A DNA stretch of 64,000 bases from Jonquetella anthropi DSM 22815 (GTDB lineage: Bacteria > Synergistota > Synergistia > Synergistales > Dethiosulfovibrionaceae), in assembly GCF_000237805.1 (NCBI RefSeq), contig NZ_CM001376.1:1106349-1170348 (forward strand), in the 5' to 3' direction. The notes beneath the pieces are model-generated. The model was not told the DNA's origin. It saw only the letters and a list, made by a program, of their open reading frames with translations, and searched no databases. The translations under genes and the position numbers were made by a program. Of this stretch, positions 1 to 8,943 are shown in pieces. Every line of letters begins with the position of its first letter. Within the stretch, counting starts at the first letter, position 1.

Positions 1-709
1 GCCGTCGAACCACAGCTAAGGAGAACAGGCCGAACAGAAACGCCGCGGCAAACCCGAGAACCCAGCCCGAAGGCAGCAGAGAGAGAGAGACGTCGCGGAG
101 CTCCAGCAGCGCCGCGCCGAGAATCGCGGGAAGAGAGAGCAGAAACGAGAAGCGAAATGCCTCGTCCTTCGCCAAACCGCAGAACAGGGCCACGACGATC
201 GTGGCGCCTGACCGGGATATCCCCGGCAGGACGGCGATTCCCTGAGCGATGCCGACGATCAGGCCGATCTTCCAGTTCAATGAGTTCCGTCCGCTGGAAA
301 GGACCATCGGCAGGGCTGTCAGCCCGGCCGTAATGAGGAGCATGACGCCGACCAGACGAGGCGAATCCCCGACAGCTTCGGCAACCGGCTTCAGCGGCAG
401 TCCTATACAGGCCGTCACAATCGTCCCAATGACGACGGCCCAACCGAACCGCCAACCGTCGGAGCGGCGCCCGTTCTGGGAAATGAATCCCGAGGCGAAC
501 TCTCCGGTCAGGCCGACGATATCCCGAGCGAAGAAACAAATCGTCGCCAACATTGTCGCCACATGAAGCACCAGATCGAACGCCAGCGCAGGCCCCTGAA
601 AACCGAACGCGTGCTGAAAAAGGGCCAAGTGCCCGGAACTGCTGACCGGCAAGTACTCAGTCAGCCCTTGAAGCACCCCTTGACCCAGAGAAACTCCCCA
701 ACTGCCCAT
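1..709 (-). CDS. uppP: undecaprenyl-diphosphatase UppP (partial, 3' end beyond window)
   Basis: Integral membrane enzyme that dephosphorylates undecaprenyl diphosphate, recycling the lipid carrier for peptidoglycan and LPS O-unit synthesis. The minus-strand translation starts MGSWGVSLGQGVLQGLTEY and carries both family signatures: a PVSSSGHL-type motif near residue 20 and PGISRSGAT near residue 170, separated by hydrophobic helices. About 236 codons are visible; the family is about 270 residues, so the C-terminus runs off the left edge. An in-frame TAG sits two codons before the ATG and an AGGGAG ribosome binding site lies about 10 bases upstream, which fixes the start. It begins 31 bases after the end of rnj and is probably cotranscribed with it. 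Confidence 0.93.
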   Translation of the reverse strand, partial: MGSWGVSLGQGVLQGLTEYLPVSSSGHLALFQHAFGFQGPALAFDLVLHVATMLATICFFARDIVGLTGEFASGFISQNGRRSDGWRFGWAVVIGTIVTACIGLPLKPVAEAVGDSPRLVGVMLLITAGLTALPMVLSSGRNSLNWKIGLIVGIAQGIAVLPGISRSGATIVVALFCGLAKDEAFRFSFLLSLPAILGAALLELRDVSLSLLPSGWVLGFAAAFLFGLFSLAVVRR

Positions 710-740
710 GACCTAACAGCTCCCTTCGCGGACTGCCGCG

Positions 741-2483
741 CTACTTTTCGAGTCTGGATATTACAGGGATCACACAGGACGACGAGTGAATGTATTTGCG
801 CAGCAGCTCCTTGCACCGGAGCACAACCTGCCGCCGTATCAAGCTTTCGTCGTTACCGCACCGTTTCACGGCCCGACGGACCGCGTCGACAAATTCCTGA
901 CGGATAGCCGCCGCGTCGTCCAGATGGATCTGGCCGTAGCTTTCGAACTGAGGATCCCTGACAAGGCCGCCGGAAGCGTCCGTGACGATGGAGACGACCA
1001 TCACGCCGTTTTCGGCCAGGTCCTGCCGTTCGCCCACGAGAGAGCTTTCCTTTTCACCCAAAGCGAGTCCGTCAACCATCACGTCGCCAGCAGGAACCTG
1101 CTTGTCCGCCGACGCGCCGGACGACGTGACCGTCAGGACGTCGCCGTTGTGCAGCAAAAAGACGTTTCCCTCCGGGACCCCGGTCTCCTGAGCCAGCCTG
1201 CCGTGACGGACCAACATGCGGTATTCGCCGTGGACAGGAACGAAGTACTTCGGCCGGGTCAGGTTGAGCATGATCTTCAGCTCTTCCCGGGACGCGTGGC
1301 CCGACACGTGAAGCTGCTGCTCTTTCTCGTAAAGGACCTCGCAGCCCAGCTCAAACAGCCGGTTGATCGTCCGGCTCACAGTTCGCTCATTGCCCGGAAT
1401 CGGCGTGGCAAATAGGGCGACCACGTCGCCGGCGGTCAGCTTCACCTTGTGGTGCTGGCCAGTACTCATCAGGACAAGGCCAGAAAATGGCTCGCCCTGA
1501 CTGCCTGTCGTCATGACGACCAGCTCGGAAGGGTCATATCGGTCAATCTCCTGAAGAGGGACAACGACGCCCGGCTCGGACGTTAAGTACCCCAGCTTGG
1601 TCGCCATGTCGACGTTGTTGACCATGCTCCGGCCGGCGAAAGCCACGTGGCGACCGAATCGAGCCGCAGCGTCCAGCACCAGCTGCACCCGATTCAGGTT
1701 ACTTGCAAACGACGAAATAATGATACGCTGTTTGGGGTAATCCCGAAGCAGTCGATTCAGGGATGGGATGAGGGTTTGCTCCGATGGGGTAAAGCCTGGG
1801 CGCTCAACGTTCGTTGAGTCGGCCGCCAAGAGGAGCACGCCCTTTGCCCCCAACGACGCGAGGGTCGCGTAGTCAGTCCCCCGGCCGTCCACTGGCGTCG
1901 GATCCAGCTTGAAATCGCCGGTCAAAATGGCCGTTCCAAGCGGCGTGTCGACGGCGACGGCGACGGCGTCAGGAATGGAGTGACAGACGGCGATAAACCG
2001 AACCGTAAAGCACCCGAGCTTCACTTCCTCCCCGGCAGCCAGCTCATTCAGCTGGGGCTTAAACCGGGGGGATGACTCGGTCAGTTTGTGCTCTATCAGG
2101 CCCAGTGTGAGGCGGGTGGCGTACAGCGGCACGTCGTACTTAGGCAGTACAAACGGCAGCGCGCCGATGTGGTCTTCGTGCCCGTGAGTCACGACGATTC
2201 CCCGGATTTTATCCTTGTTTTCGTCCAAATAGGACGTATCGGGAATGACAAAGTCAATTCCCAGCATCTCTTCGTCGGGGAACATCATGCCGCAGTCGAC
2301 GATCAAGATGTCGTCGCCGCAGCGCAGAACGTACATGTTCTTTCCTATTTCTCCCAGCCCGCCCAGCGGAATAAACTCCAGCGTCTGCCGAGACGTTCTC
2401 TTGTGTCCGGCAGCGGACCGGCGGGGGGCGCGTTTCACCGCCGGTTTAAGCGGCGCCGAAACTTTTACCTCGTCTTTTTTCAA
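741..2483 (-). CDS. rnj: ribonuclease J
   Basis: Metallo-beta-lactamase/beta-CASP ribonuclease with 5'-exo and endonuclease activity, a main mRNA decay and rRNA maturation enzyme in bacteria that have it. The metal-binding HGHEDHIG motif is at residues 100-107; the beta-CASP region and a C-terminal domain follow, and 580 residues is normal for the family. A basic N-terminal extension of about 30 residues (Lys/Arg rich) precedes the conserved start of the fold. The start is TTG with AGAAGG upstream. It is divergent from greA and followed by uppP after 31 bases. Family assignment is secure; which of J1 or J2 it resembles more cannot be decided here. Confidence 0.95.
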   Translation of the reverse strand: MKKDEVKVSAPLKPAVKRAPRRSAAGHKRTSRQTLEFIPLGGLGEIGKNMYVLRCGDDILIVDCGMMFPDEEMLGIDFVIPDTSYLDENKDKIRGIVVTHGHEDHIGALPFVLPKYDVPLYATRLTLGLIEHKLTESSPRFKPQLNELAAGEEVKLGCFTVRFIAVCHSIPDAVAVAVDTPLGTAILTGDFKLDPTPVDGRGTDYATLASLGAKGVLLLAADSTNVERPGFTPSEQTLIPSLNRLLRDYPKQRIIISSFASNLNRVQLVLDAAARFGRHVAFAGRSMVNNVDMATKLGYLTSEPGVVVPLQEIDRYDPSELVVMTTGSQGEPFSGLVLMSTGQHHKVKLTAGDVVALFATPIPGNERTVSRTINRLFELGCEVLYEKEQQLHVSGHASREELKIMLNLTRPKYFVPVHGEYRMLVRHGRLAQETGVPEGNVFLLHNGDVLTVTSSGASADKQVPAGDVMVDGLALGEKESSLVGERQDLAENGVMVVSIVTDASGGLVRDPQFESYGQIHLDDAAAIRQEFVDAVRRAVKRCGNDESLIRRQVVLRCKELLRKYIHSSSCVIPVISRLEK

Positions 2484-2533
2484 TCAAATACCTTCTTTGG
2501 ACTGATGTATTTTTCTCCTCCGGAAAAGCGACC

Positions 2534-2562
2534 TCTCACAGCCGCTCGCCATGCGGTATAAT
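2534..2562 (+). promoter_or_regulatory. candidate greA promoter
   Basis: A perfect -10 hexamer TATAAT at 2557-2562 with a poor -35 (TCTCAC at 2534-2539, 17-base spacer). It lies 35 bases before the greA GTG start, which has GGAGGGA at 2586-2592. Confidence 0.6.
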
Positions 2563-2597
2563 AGCTGTTACTTCTTCACGAAAGCGGAGGGACCACC

Positions 2598-3092
2598 GTG
2601 ACTGAAACGAAAAAGAACGACGAATCAATTCAAATGACCCGCCAGGGCTATGACGCCCTGATGGCCGAGCTCATTCACCTGAGAAGCGAGGAGCGGTACC
2701 GCATCGCCAAGCGCATTGAGGAGGCCCGGTCGTTCGGTGACCTGAGCGAAAATGCCGAGTACGCGGCAGCCAAGGACGAGCAGAGCAAACTGGAAGGGAA
2801 AATCCAGTCTCTCGAGTACCAGCTCAACCGCGCGGAGGTCGTTGACTCGTCGAGTCTGGACGGCTCTCTGATCGCCGTGGGAACCCAAGTGACCCTGATG
2901 GATCAGACTTACAGGAAACAGTTCGTCTACTCTATCGTCAACTCGAAGGAAGCTAACCCCAAAGAGGGGCGAATTTCCTCGGCAAGCCCGGTCGGGCGGG
3001 CGATCCTCAATCGACACAAAGGCGACGAAGTGATCGTCAAGACGCCCAAGGGCATACGAAAACTGAAGGTCCTCAAAATAGACGTCATTTAA
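2598..3092 (+). CDS. greA: transcription elongation factor GreA
   Basis: Binds the secondary channel of RNA polymerase and stimulates cleavage of backtracked RNA. The 164-residue product has the N-terminal coiled coil (about residues 10-85, with FGDLSENAEYAAAKDEQS at the tip that carries the catalytic acidic pair) and the C-terminal FKBP-like domain containing SPVGRAIL. GTG start with a strong Shine-Dalgarno at 2586-2592. Monocistronic: own promoter upstream and a strong terminator 42 bases downstream. Length and sequence are typical. Confidence 0.96.
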   Translation: MTETKKNDESIQMTRQGYDALMAELIHLRSEERYRIAKRIEEARSFGDLSENAEYAAAKDEQSKLEGKIQSLEYQLNRAEVVDSSSLDGSLIAVGTQVTLMDQTYRKQFVYSIVNSKEANPKEGRISSASPVGRAILNRHKGDEVIVKTPKGIRKLKVLKIDVI

Positions 3093-3133
3093 TAACGACG
3101 AACGCGATTTAATTTTGTCACAGAAAGAACCCA

Positions 3134-3175
3134 GCGGCCGGACCTCGCCCCTTCGGTGAGGCCCGGCCGCTTTTT
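3134..3175 (+). terminator. greA terminator, likely bidirectional
   Basis: GCGGCCGG (3134-3141) pairs with CCGGCCGC (3163-3170), with an inner CCTC/GAGG stem, followed by five T. The lptD-like gene ends at 3180 from the other side, so the hairpin probably serves both transcripts. Confidence 0.85.
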
Positions 3176-3179
3176 ATGT

Positions 3180-5024
3180 TCATTTTGCTGTTTTTTCCTT
3201 CGTGGCGTCCGTTCCCTTTTCCCCTGACGATAGGCCGACGTACACGCCGTCTTCTTCAGAAGTTTTCTCCGTTTCCAACGTTGGCGGCAGAACGTGCTTC
3301 GTCGAGCTGGCCTGCTTTCGGGCCGGCACACCAGGCCTAGAGAACGCGTTGGAGATCCCCGCCAGGCCCAAGGCCTGCCGGGACTCGGGGAACGCAGTCA
3401 CCTCAAACGCGATGCCGTACTTATCGTCATCCTTGTCTGTCAGGTCATCATGGACGAAGAACCACCATCGGCTGCAGCAGTGATTGTCGTATATCAGCTG
3501 GTAATCAACCGACTTGAGCTCCCGATGCCAGTGACCGTCACTTGCTCTCGAATCCCGCAGGTCAACCAGTCCCTGCACGTCCAAGTGCCAGTGGCTGGTC
3601 ACGTCAAATCCGATCCGCGGGTACAGCTGATCCGCGTCGCTGAACCGATCCCACGAGAACGGAGACCTTCCACTGACCCGCTGGCGCAGGTATGCCAACC
3701 CCAAAGAGAACCCCCGATGGCGGAGAAGAACGCCGACCTTCGCGGTCGTCACGTCCTGAGTCGGGCTGCCGGTCACGTCGTAGTGATACTGGTGGTACGA
3801 CGCGTCAACAAACGGCGTGACGGTCCACTCGCGCCCCAAACTAAAAACGTAATCTGTGAAGTACCGGCCTCCCCAGCCCCACCGGGTTCTCCACGCCGGA
3901 TCCCGATAAAGTCCAGCTTCCTGATAGCGCCCCCAGACGCCATCGAACTGACAGTACTGGCCCCAGTTGCCTATATACAGACCAACCCACGGGGAGCTGA
4001 CTTTAAACTCGGGCTTGCGCCACAGCGTCGTCTCATACGCCTCTTCACCAGGGCGCCGGTAAACCGAAAGGGTCTGTCGCTCAGCCCAGTACAGTTCCGC
4101 ATTCCAGCCCGAATGGCCCAAAAGGAATCCCCACCGTGGACGGAGCTTTTTCTGGTCAAGCTCTTTGTTCCACTGGTAACTGTCCTCCGCGTAGGCAGAA
4201 AGCCACGGCGTGATGCTCTGGTCCACTCGAACTTTGCCTTCAAAACCAACGTGAGACCATAGATACATGTCGATTGAAAGCTGTCCCCCAGTCCAGAAGA
4301 ACGCTCCCTTGCTGACGATTCCGAACTGCCGATTGCTGTCGTACGTCAGACTGGGAGCAAAGGGCTTTCGGCGACCGCCCGTGCCGCTGATAACGAGATC
4401 AAACGGGTAAATAAAAACCAGGTGACCTTTGAGATATACCCGTGGGCTCTTGGCGATCACCCACCGGCCGGGGACAATCACCATTTGGCGGGTTCTCAGG
4501 TGATAGTGAGGATGAACCTGTTTGCAGGTCGTGACGATCACATCGTGCATTTTAACCGCTACGTCGTCTTGAGTGGTTTCTTGAGCGTAACGGGACTTAA
4601 ACCACCCCTGAGAAAGGGCATCTTGAACCGGAGCTAACTCAGCCTCAGGGCTTTTCAGGTAAGCTGTTCCTAACCCTGCAGGCATCTGCCCTGTCGCTTC
4701 GATCAGCTGCCCTTTTTTCTCGTCCAACTGATAGACGGCGTATTTTCCTCGAACGATCTGCGGGCCTGACGAGAAGACGATTGGCTCTCCGACAGAATCA
4801 CTCCAAGCCTCTACGAGCTGAGTTTTCGTGTTCATCCGTATCCGGCTGGCGCGAAGCTTCATCCCCGAGTACATCAGAACCGCGTTCCCTTCCGCCGTCG
4901 CAAGCCCTGATTTCTGGTCGTATTCCACTTGGTCGGCGTTCAGAGTTGTGGGCACGGGAGCAGCTGCCCAGCAGGCCGAAGATAGCAGATAGGCGGCGAC
5001 AATCAGAATAACACAACGCTTCAT
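3180..5024 (-). CDS. LptD/OstA-like outer-membrane LPS assembly protein
   Basis: Probable outer-membrane beta-barrel that inserts LPS. The 614-residue product begins MKRCVILIVAAYLLSSACWA, a clear signal peptide, then has an OstA-type beta-jellyroll (about residues 28-110, TLNADQVEYD... TAEGNAVLMYSGMKLRASRI) and a long barrel-like region rich in Trp, Tyr and alternating polar residues. It is shorter than the proteobacterial LptD (about 780). The frame stays open to 5150, but the start is placed at 5024 because of the signal peptide and because this ATG overlaps the stop of the upstream lptC-like gene (ATGA at 5021-5024), implying translational coupling. Family by fold and context rather than by strong motif; a barrel of related function is the alternative. 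Confidence 0.75.
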   Translation of the reverse strand: MKRCVILIVAAYLLSSACWAAAPVPTTLNADQVEYDQKSGLATAEGNAVLMYSGMKLRASRIRMNTKTQLVEAWSDSVGEPIVFSSGPQIVRGKYAVYQLDEKKGQLIEATGQMPAGLGTAYLKSPEAELAPVQDALSQGWFKSRYAQETTQDDVAVKMHDVIVTTCKQVHPHYHLRTRQMVIVPGRWVIAKSPRVYLKGHLVFIYPFDLVISGTGGRRKPFAPSLTYDSNRQFGIVSKGAFFWTGGQLSIDMYLWSHVGFEGKVRVDQSITPWLSAYAEDSYQWNKELDQKKLRPRWGFLLGHSGWNAELYWAERQTLSVYRRPGEEAYETTLWRKPEFKVSSPWVGLYIGNWGQYCQFDGVWGRYQEAGLYRDPAWRTRWGWGGRYFTDYVFSLGREWTVTPFVDASYHQYHYDVTGSPTQDVTTAKVGVLLRHRGFSLGLAYLRQRVSGRSPFSWDRFSDADQLYPRIGFDVTSHWHLDVQGLVDLRDSRASDGHWHRELKSVDYQLIYDNHCCSRWWFFVHDDLTDKDDDKYGIAFEVTAFPESRQALGLAGISNAFSRPGVPARKQASSTKHVLPPTLETEKTSEEDGVYVGLSSGEKGTDATKEKTAK

Positions 5025-5752
5025 CGGTCGAACCTCCACATGATGATCCCATTTTCCAAATGAACGAACTGCCCATCCCGAACTGTTCCTCTGTCTCCGA
5101 CCAACCCGTATCCCAACGCCGCGATCAAAACGCCATCCGGAAAGCTCCACTGGTCTTCATTTTGGGCCCAAGTCGCGGCCGGCGACGCCATGTCCACCGG
5201 TGAATCGGGCCTTTCCCAATTTCCTGCGAGATTTTGAAGGGCCAACGTTTTGGCTGCCCCGTTCCACTGCCCCTCGGGGCAGAACAGCCGAACCAGAGTC
5301 CCGTCAGACCGATGATCTTCCAATTTCACGCCCTGAGAAAAGCTCCATGTGTCAGCGCTGTTTTTCCATTCCACCAAGCCGCTCTGCCACTCCAGATGGC
5401 CTTCAGGCCTTTCCCAGCTCCCTGATGGGGTCTGAAATACCGCCAATCCATTTTTATCCGAGTAGGTTCCGCTGGGAGCATGGAGCGTCTTTTTGCTTTT
5501 TTCCGCTCTCGCCTCGACGCCCTCGAACTCGTCGTGATCCGCCAGCCTGGCGGCTTGGGAAACGGTAACCGTCCAGACGTCGTTCCCGCTGGGGCGGGAG
5601 AAACTCAAGTTAGAGAAGGTAATCTTTGAATCTTCAACCTTTACCGCCCCTACAAAAATATTCAGCCGAAGATCCCGGTACAAAAGGACTCCAGCACCTG
5701 CGAGGGCTCCCAAACCAACGCAGCAGAATAGGACTAGCCGAATGTGCTTCAT
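5021..5752 (-). CDS. LptC-like periplasmic LPS transport protein
   Basis: 243 residues with one N-terminal membrane anchor (about residues 4-26) and a beta-rich periplasmic part. Two internal repeats are visible (about residues 105-147 and 175-212), each with a GxWERP segment followed by a WSFxxGV segment, as expected for stacked beta-taco units of the LptA/LptC fold. Likely the inner-membrane part of the periplasmic bridge that passes LPS to the LptD-like protein. GGAGGAG precedes the ATG by 8 bases; the stop overlaps the downstream start by four bases. The family call rests on topology, repeats and linkage to the OstA-like gene. Confidence 0.65.
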   Translation of the reverse strand: MKHIRLVLFCCVGLGALAGAGVLLYRDLRLNIFVGAVKVEDSKITFSNLSFSRPSGNDVWTVTVSQAARLADHDEFEGVEARAEKSKKTLHAPSGTYSDKNGLAVFQTPSGSWERPEGHLEWQSGLVEWKNSADTWSFSQGVKLEDHRSDGTLVRLFCPEGQWNGAAKTLALQNLAGNWERPDSPVDMASPAATWAQNEDQWSFPDGVLIAALGYGLVGDRGTVRDGQFVHLENGIIMWRFDR

Positions 5753-5783
5753 GCCGCGTTCTCCTCCCGGCGCTTTTGAGTAA

Positions 5784-5813
5784 ACGAGCCTCCCTTTCTG
5801 CAGGGAGGCTCGT
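5784..5813 (-). terminator. possible intercistronic terminator or processing hairpin
   Basis: A 12-bp stem (ACGAGCCTCCCT / AGGGAGGCTCGT) with a 6-base loop, followed on the minus strand by only TTTACTC. It sits between the 143-residue gene and the lptC-like gene, so it may reduce rather than stop read-through. Confidence 0.5.
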
Positions 5814-5818
5814 GGTAA

Positions 5819-6250
5819 TCACAGACGAACGTCGATAATTGCCGAAACCCCAACACCATGAACCCGTTTAAAGCCTTTGGTCACGTTGATCTGGTCAATA
5901 GGCACGAGGATTTTAGCCCGAACCTTGTCCTTAAAGTCCGCTTCCAGCTGAACGACTGCCTTGCAGCGCTGCACCCCGTCAGCCTTAGGACCTGAGACTT
6001 GAGCTGCTCCGATGCGGGCTCCGCTTCCAAGGGAGAGGATCGGCACAACTTTGGTGTATTTTTCAGATTCGAGCCCCTTGTTGAACGTCACGGTGTTGAT
6101 GAACTTGTTGATCTGGTCGGAAAACTTTTCAACCGCGTAGCCGCCGACAATCCCGCCCAGAATGCCCCCCAAGCTAACCGCTTGAGCCGGTACCTGAGCT
6201 GTCGTCGAAAAAAGGCAGGCCGCCCCGATAAAGGCCAAGAATCGCTTCAT
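5819..6250 (-). CDS. exported protein of unknown function
   Basis: I do not recognise this family. The 143-residue product has a signal peptide (about residues 1-24, AQA cleavage-like), then a glycine-rich hydrophobic stretch (LGGILGGIVGG, about residues 27-37) and a beta-prone C-terminal domain (about residues 65-143). Its ATG overlaps the stop of the upstream gene (ATGA at 6247-6250), so the two are translationally coupled and probably act together. It lies downstream of a LysM/M23 hydrolase and upstream of LPS-transport-type genes, which suggests an envelope role but does not prove one. Confidence 0.75.
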   Translation of the reverse strand: MKRFLAFIGAACLFSTTAQVPAQAVSLGGILGGIVGGYAVEKFSDQINKFINTVTFNKGLESEKYTKVVPILSLGSGARIGAAQVSGPKADGVQRCKAVVQLEADFKDKVRAKILVPIDQINVTKGFKRVHGVGVSAIIDVRL

Positions 6251-7311
6251 AGGCTGTCCACCTCACGATCGGCGTTTTTAGACGCCGGCTTTTTCGGCGC
6301 GTCGCCGGACTTCACCGCTGGAGACTTCCCTGCATTTCCGGCGCTTTCGTCGATAAACTTGGTCTGAAGCATCGAGTTTAAGCTCGCCGGGACGACGTAT
6401 GCCTGAACGCTCTGCTCCTGAACCGTCTGGGCGTAGAACACCGTTCCCGCGGGAATGGTCTTGGCGTTGCCGCGGACGAACAGCCCGCCGACGAGCCCAA
6501 CCGGACCGAGGACCGCTGCGCCTAAAATGCTCGCCCCAGCCGCGGAAGCGTAACTGAACTCAAATTGAGCGGCTTTTTTCGACGCTTCACCTTGGGCGAG
6601 CGGGATCGGATCAGGCCCCAGCGGAAGAAGTTTATCGACGTTAAACCGAATTTCCGACGGCTGGCCGAAAATTCCCGGTTTTTTCACCTTCGTCACAACG
6701 CCCTGAAGCAGGCTGCCACGGGGGGCAACCAGCAAGTTGGGCTCAATCACCACGTCATGGGTTAAAACTGCCTGAATGACGTCTCCCTTTTTCGTCGTCG
6801 CCGGTTTCAGGTCTTGAAGCAGCTCGGCCCGCACGACCGTATCAGTCGGCAGCGTCGCGGACTGTACCGCTAAGGGTTCAGAGACAACCTTGGAAAGAAG
6901 CCGCTCAACCCGCATCGCTAAGGGCTTTTCGCTCATCGCTTCCCCTTCAAGGCTAGCTTCAAGCTCCGGGACCCGCTTGGTCAAAGGAGCCAGCCGATCC
7001 CCGCCCTTTGAGGCAGCGGCCCATTCGATCACGCCGAGCTTGAACAGCAACGACGGCTGGTCGCCTGAGCCCTGCTCTATGAAGTTAGCGAGGGCATTGC
7101 TCCGCTCTGCCAAGCTCCCCGGCAGCTCTCTGCCAAACAGGTCTTTTTCCACCGCTCCAAGCCGAGCATCCAATCCGCCCAGTCTGGCCTGACCGTACAC
7201 GACTTCTTCCAATCGGCTCATCTGGCTCGCAAGCTGGCCTTCGTCGGAAGCGGCCAGCGCAAGAGAAACGCCCACGCAGATCAGTATGACTGCCAGTAAA
7301 ATTTTCTTCAT
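6247..7311 (-). CDS. exported protein of unknown function, 354 residues
   Basis: A signal peptide (residues 1-20, ending LALAA) is followed by a helical region (about residues 22-150, with repeated LGAVEKDLFGRELPGS-like and RVERLLSKV segments), a beta-rich core (about residues 160-240), a Gly/Ala hydrophobic stretch near residues 255-280 (ASILGAAVLGPVGLVGG) and a Lys/Ser/Pro-rich tail. The hydrophobic glycine stretch resembles that of its 143-residue neighbour. It lies 10 bases after the LysM/M23 gene and overlaps the next gene by four bases. No enzymatic motif seen; an envelope structural or assembly factor is a guess. Confidence 0.75.
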   Translation of the reverse strand: MKKILLAVILICVGVSLALAASDEGQLASQMSRLEEVVYGQARLGGLDARLGAVEKDLFGRELPGSLAERSNALANFIEQGSGDQPSLLFKLGVIEWAAASKGGDRLAPLTKRVPELEASLEGEAMSEKPLAMRVERLLSKVVSEPLAVQSATLPTDTVVRAELLQDLKPATTKKGDVIQAVLTHDVVIEPNLLVAPRGSLLQGVVTKVKKPGIFGQPSEIRFNVDKLLPLGPDPIPLAQGEASKKAAQFEFSYASAAGASILGAAVLGPVGLVGGLFVRGNAKTIPAGTVFYAQTVQEQSVQAYVVPASLNSMLQTKFIDESAGNAGKSPAVKSGDAPKKPASKNADREVDSL

Positions 7312-7320
7312 AGCTGCCTC

Positions 7321-8799
7321 CTATCGCAGATAACTCATAGGATTCGTCGGCTTGTTGTTCAACCGAATTTCAAAGTGAAGGTGCGGCCCGGTTGACCGTC
7401 CGCTGGTGCCAACTGTGGCGATAACCTGCCCAGCGGAAACCTGCTGCCCCTTGCACACCTTCAGCGTTTGGGCGTGAGCGTACAGCGTGGAGCTGACGCT
7501 GTCATGACGGGTGACGACGACCCGGCCGTATCCGTTCATCCAGCCAGCAAAAATGACCTGCCCTGCTCGGGCAGCCCGAATCGGCGTGTGCCGCGCGCCC
7601 TGAATGTCAATGCCGGTGTGGAACCACCGACGCTTTGCAATAGGATGAATTCGCCAGCCGAACGGGCTGTTGATCCGCCCCCGCAGAGGCCACGCAAACT
7701 TTCCCTTTCCGACTGAAGCAACCGCAGCCGCTGTCGCGGCCTGTGGGGCCTTAGTGATGAACCCGCCCGAAGCTGAAGCGGCCTTGCAGGCCGCCACCGT
7801 CGCGCTGGCGCCGGGGATGAAGAGCTCAGCTCCAACCGTGAGTTTGCCGTTTGCCGGAATGTTGTTGGCCATCCTCATGGCCGTCTCCGAGACGTCGTAC
7901 TTTTTAGCCAGCGCCGGCAGCGTCGTGCCCTTTTGGACCTTCACGACCAATCCGTCCTGATTGGGGATCCTGAGGGCCATGCCGGGACGGAGCATATCCG
8001 GCTTTTTCATCGTGTTGGCGCCAAGAATCGAGTCCACGCTCAGGTTGAACTTCGCGGCAATGGACCACAAACTGTCGCCGGCAGCAACTGTATAGTTGGT
8101 CCAAGCGATAGGATCGGCCTTCTGTTTTTCCGATGCCTTTTGAGCGGCCCGGAACTTTACCTCGGCCAAAGCGTCATCGATCGCGTCGCTTCCCTTTGGA
8201 ACGATGAGAACCTGCCCGCAGGTGAGGCGATTGGCGTTCTTAATCCCGTTAACCGTCATGATGGCAGAAACGGGCACGCCGTACTTTTGGGCGATATCGC
8301 CCAAGCTCTCGCCTTTGGCGACTTGATGCTCGACCCACGGGGCCTCGGAACACAGCGACGGCACTTCCACGCCCTCAACGCTCGTCGCGCTGTTCACCTC
8401 CGAGAGGACTACCGGCGACCCGGCTGCCGGAGCGTCCGGATCTGGCGGCAGGAATTCCGGCCGATCCAGACCAAGCCGATCCCGTCGGTCCAGATCGTTG
8501 CCCTCGTCGTTGGGGTTCACCTCTTCCAACGCGAGGCCTTCTTCTTCGTACGACGCAGAAGGCCTGACGACCAGCGAGTTGCGGCCGTTCGTCAAAAGGG
8601 ACTGAGACACGTCGTCAATAGTTCCAGCTTCAGCTTTGCTGGCTTTCAAGATGTCAACGACAGACGAGGATCCTGTCTGACCGGTCTTCGGCACTTGGCA
8701 GTGCCAAACAGAGGCTGTGAGCGCAGCCGCGCCGGCAACCATCAGAGCCAAGCACGACCAAAAGGCGATCCGTTCGTGCAGGCTTCGTGATTTTGGCAA
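7321..8799 (-). CDS. LysM-containing M23 metallopeptidase (murein hydrolase or hydrolase activator)
   Basis: A 492-residue envelope protein: N-terminal membrane anchor (about residues 10-33), acidic linker, three LysM peptidoglycan-binding domains (about 155-202, 235-280, 284-330), and a C-terminal M23 peptidase domain (about 384-488). Zinc ligands are complete: H394 and D398 in HTGID and H475 in GPHLHFE, so it should be an active endopeptidase rather than a degenerate NlpD/EnvC-type activator. The start is TTG with AAAGGAG upstream (11-base spacing). First gene of the envelope operon that ends at the lptD-like gene. Confidence 0.93.
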   Translation of the reverse strand: MPKSRSLHERIAFWSCLALMVAGAAALTASVWHCQVPKTGQTGSSSVVDILKASKAEAGTIDDVSQSLLTNGRNSLVVRPSASYEEEGLALEEVNPNDEGNDLDRRDRLGLDRPEFLPPDPDAPAAGSPVVLSEVNSATSVEGVEVPSLCSEAPWVEHQVAKGESLGDIAQKYGVPVSAIMTVNGIKNANRLTCGQVLIVPKGSDAIDDALAEVKFRAAQKASEKQKADPIAWTNYTVAAGDSLWSIAAKFNLSVDSILGANTMKKPDMLRPGMALRIPNQDGLVVKVQKGTTLPALAKKYDVSETAMRMANNIPANGKLTVGAELFIPGASATVAACKAASASGGFITKAPQAATAAAVASVGKGKFAWPLRGRINSPFGWRIHPIAKRRWFHTGIDIQGARHTPIRAARAGQVIFAGWMNGYGRVVVTRHDSVSSTLYAHAQTLKVCKGQQVSAGQVIATVGTSGRSTGPHLHFEIRLNNKPTNPMSYLR

Positions 8800-8880
8800 C
8801 AGAACACCAACTCCTTTGGACGCTGAAGAGAATCAACGCCGGGATTGTTATGGCTGTTGAGGGAATAAAAATATCATCTC

Positions 8881-8889
8881 ATTATAGCA
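8881..8889 (-). promoter_or_regulatory. extended -10 promoter for the envelope operon
   Basis: On the minus strand TGC followed by a perfect TATAAT (8881-8886). No good -35 at 17 bases, as expected for an extended -10 promoter. It leaves a leader of about 75 bases before the LysM/M23 gene. The rest of 8800-8943 shows no gene. Confidence 0.6.
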
Positions 8890-8943
8890 TTCCTCTTGGC
8901 TGGCCGATCTCAACTCTCCTTGCAGAGCCGAAAATCCATTTCC

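Noticed and set aside
61-160. GAGAGAGAGA-type simple repeat near 80-90 and 130-140
   Set aside because: Within uppP coding sequence and too short to be a functional repeat.
3294-4262. 322-codon plus-strand ORF
   Set aside because: Exactly antisense to the lptD-like gene, no family sequence, no ribosome binding site; a product of GC-rich codon use.
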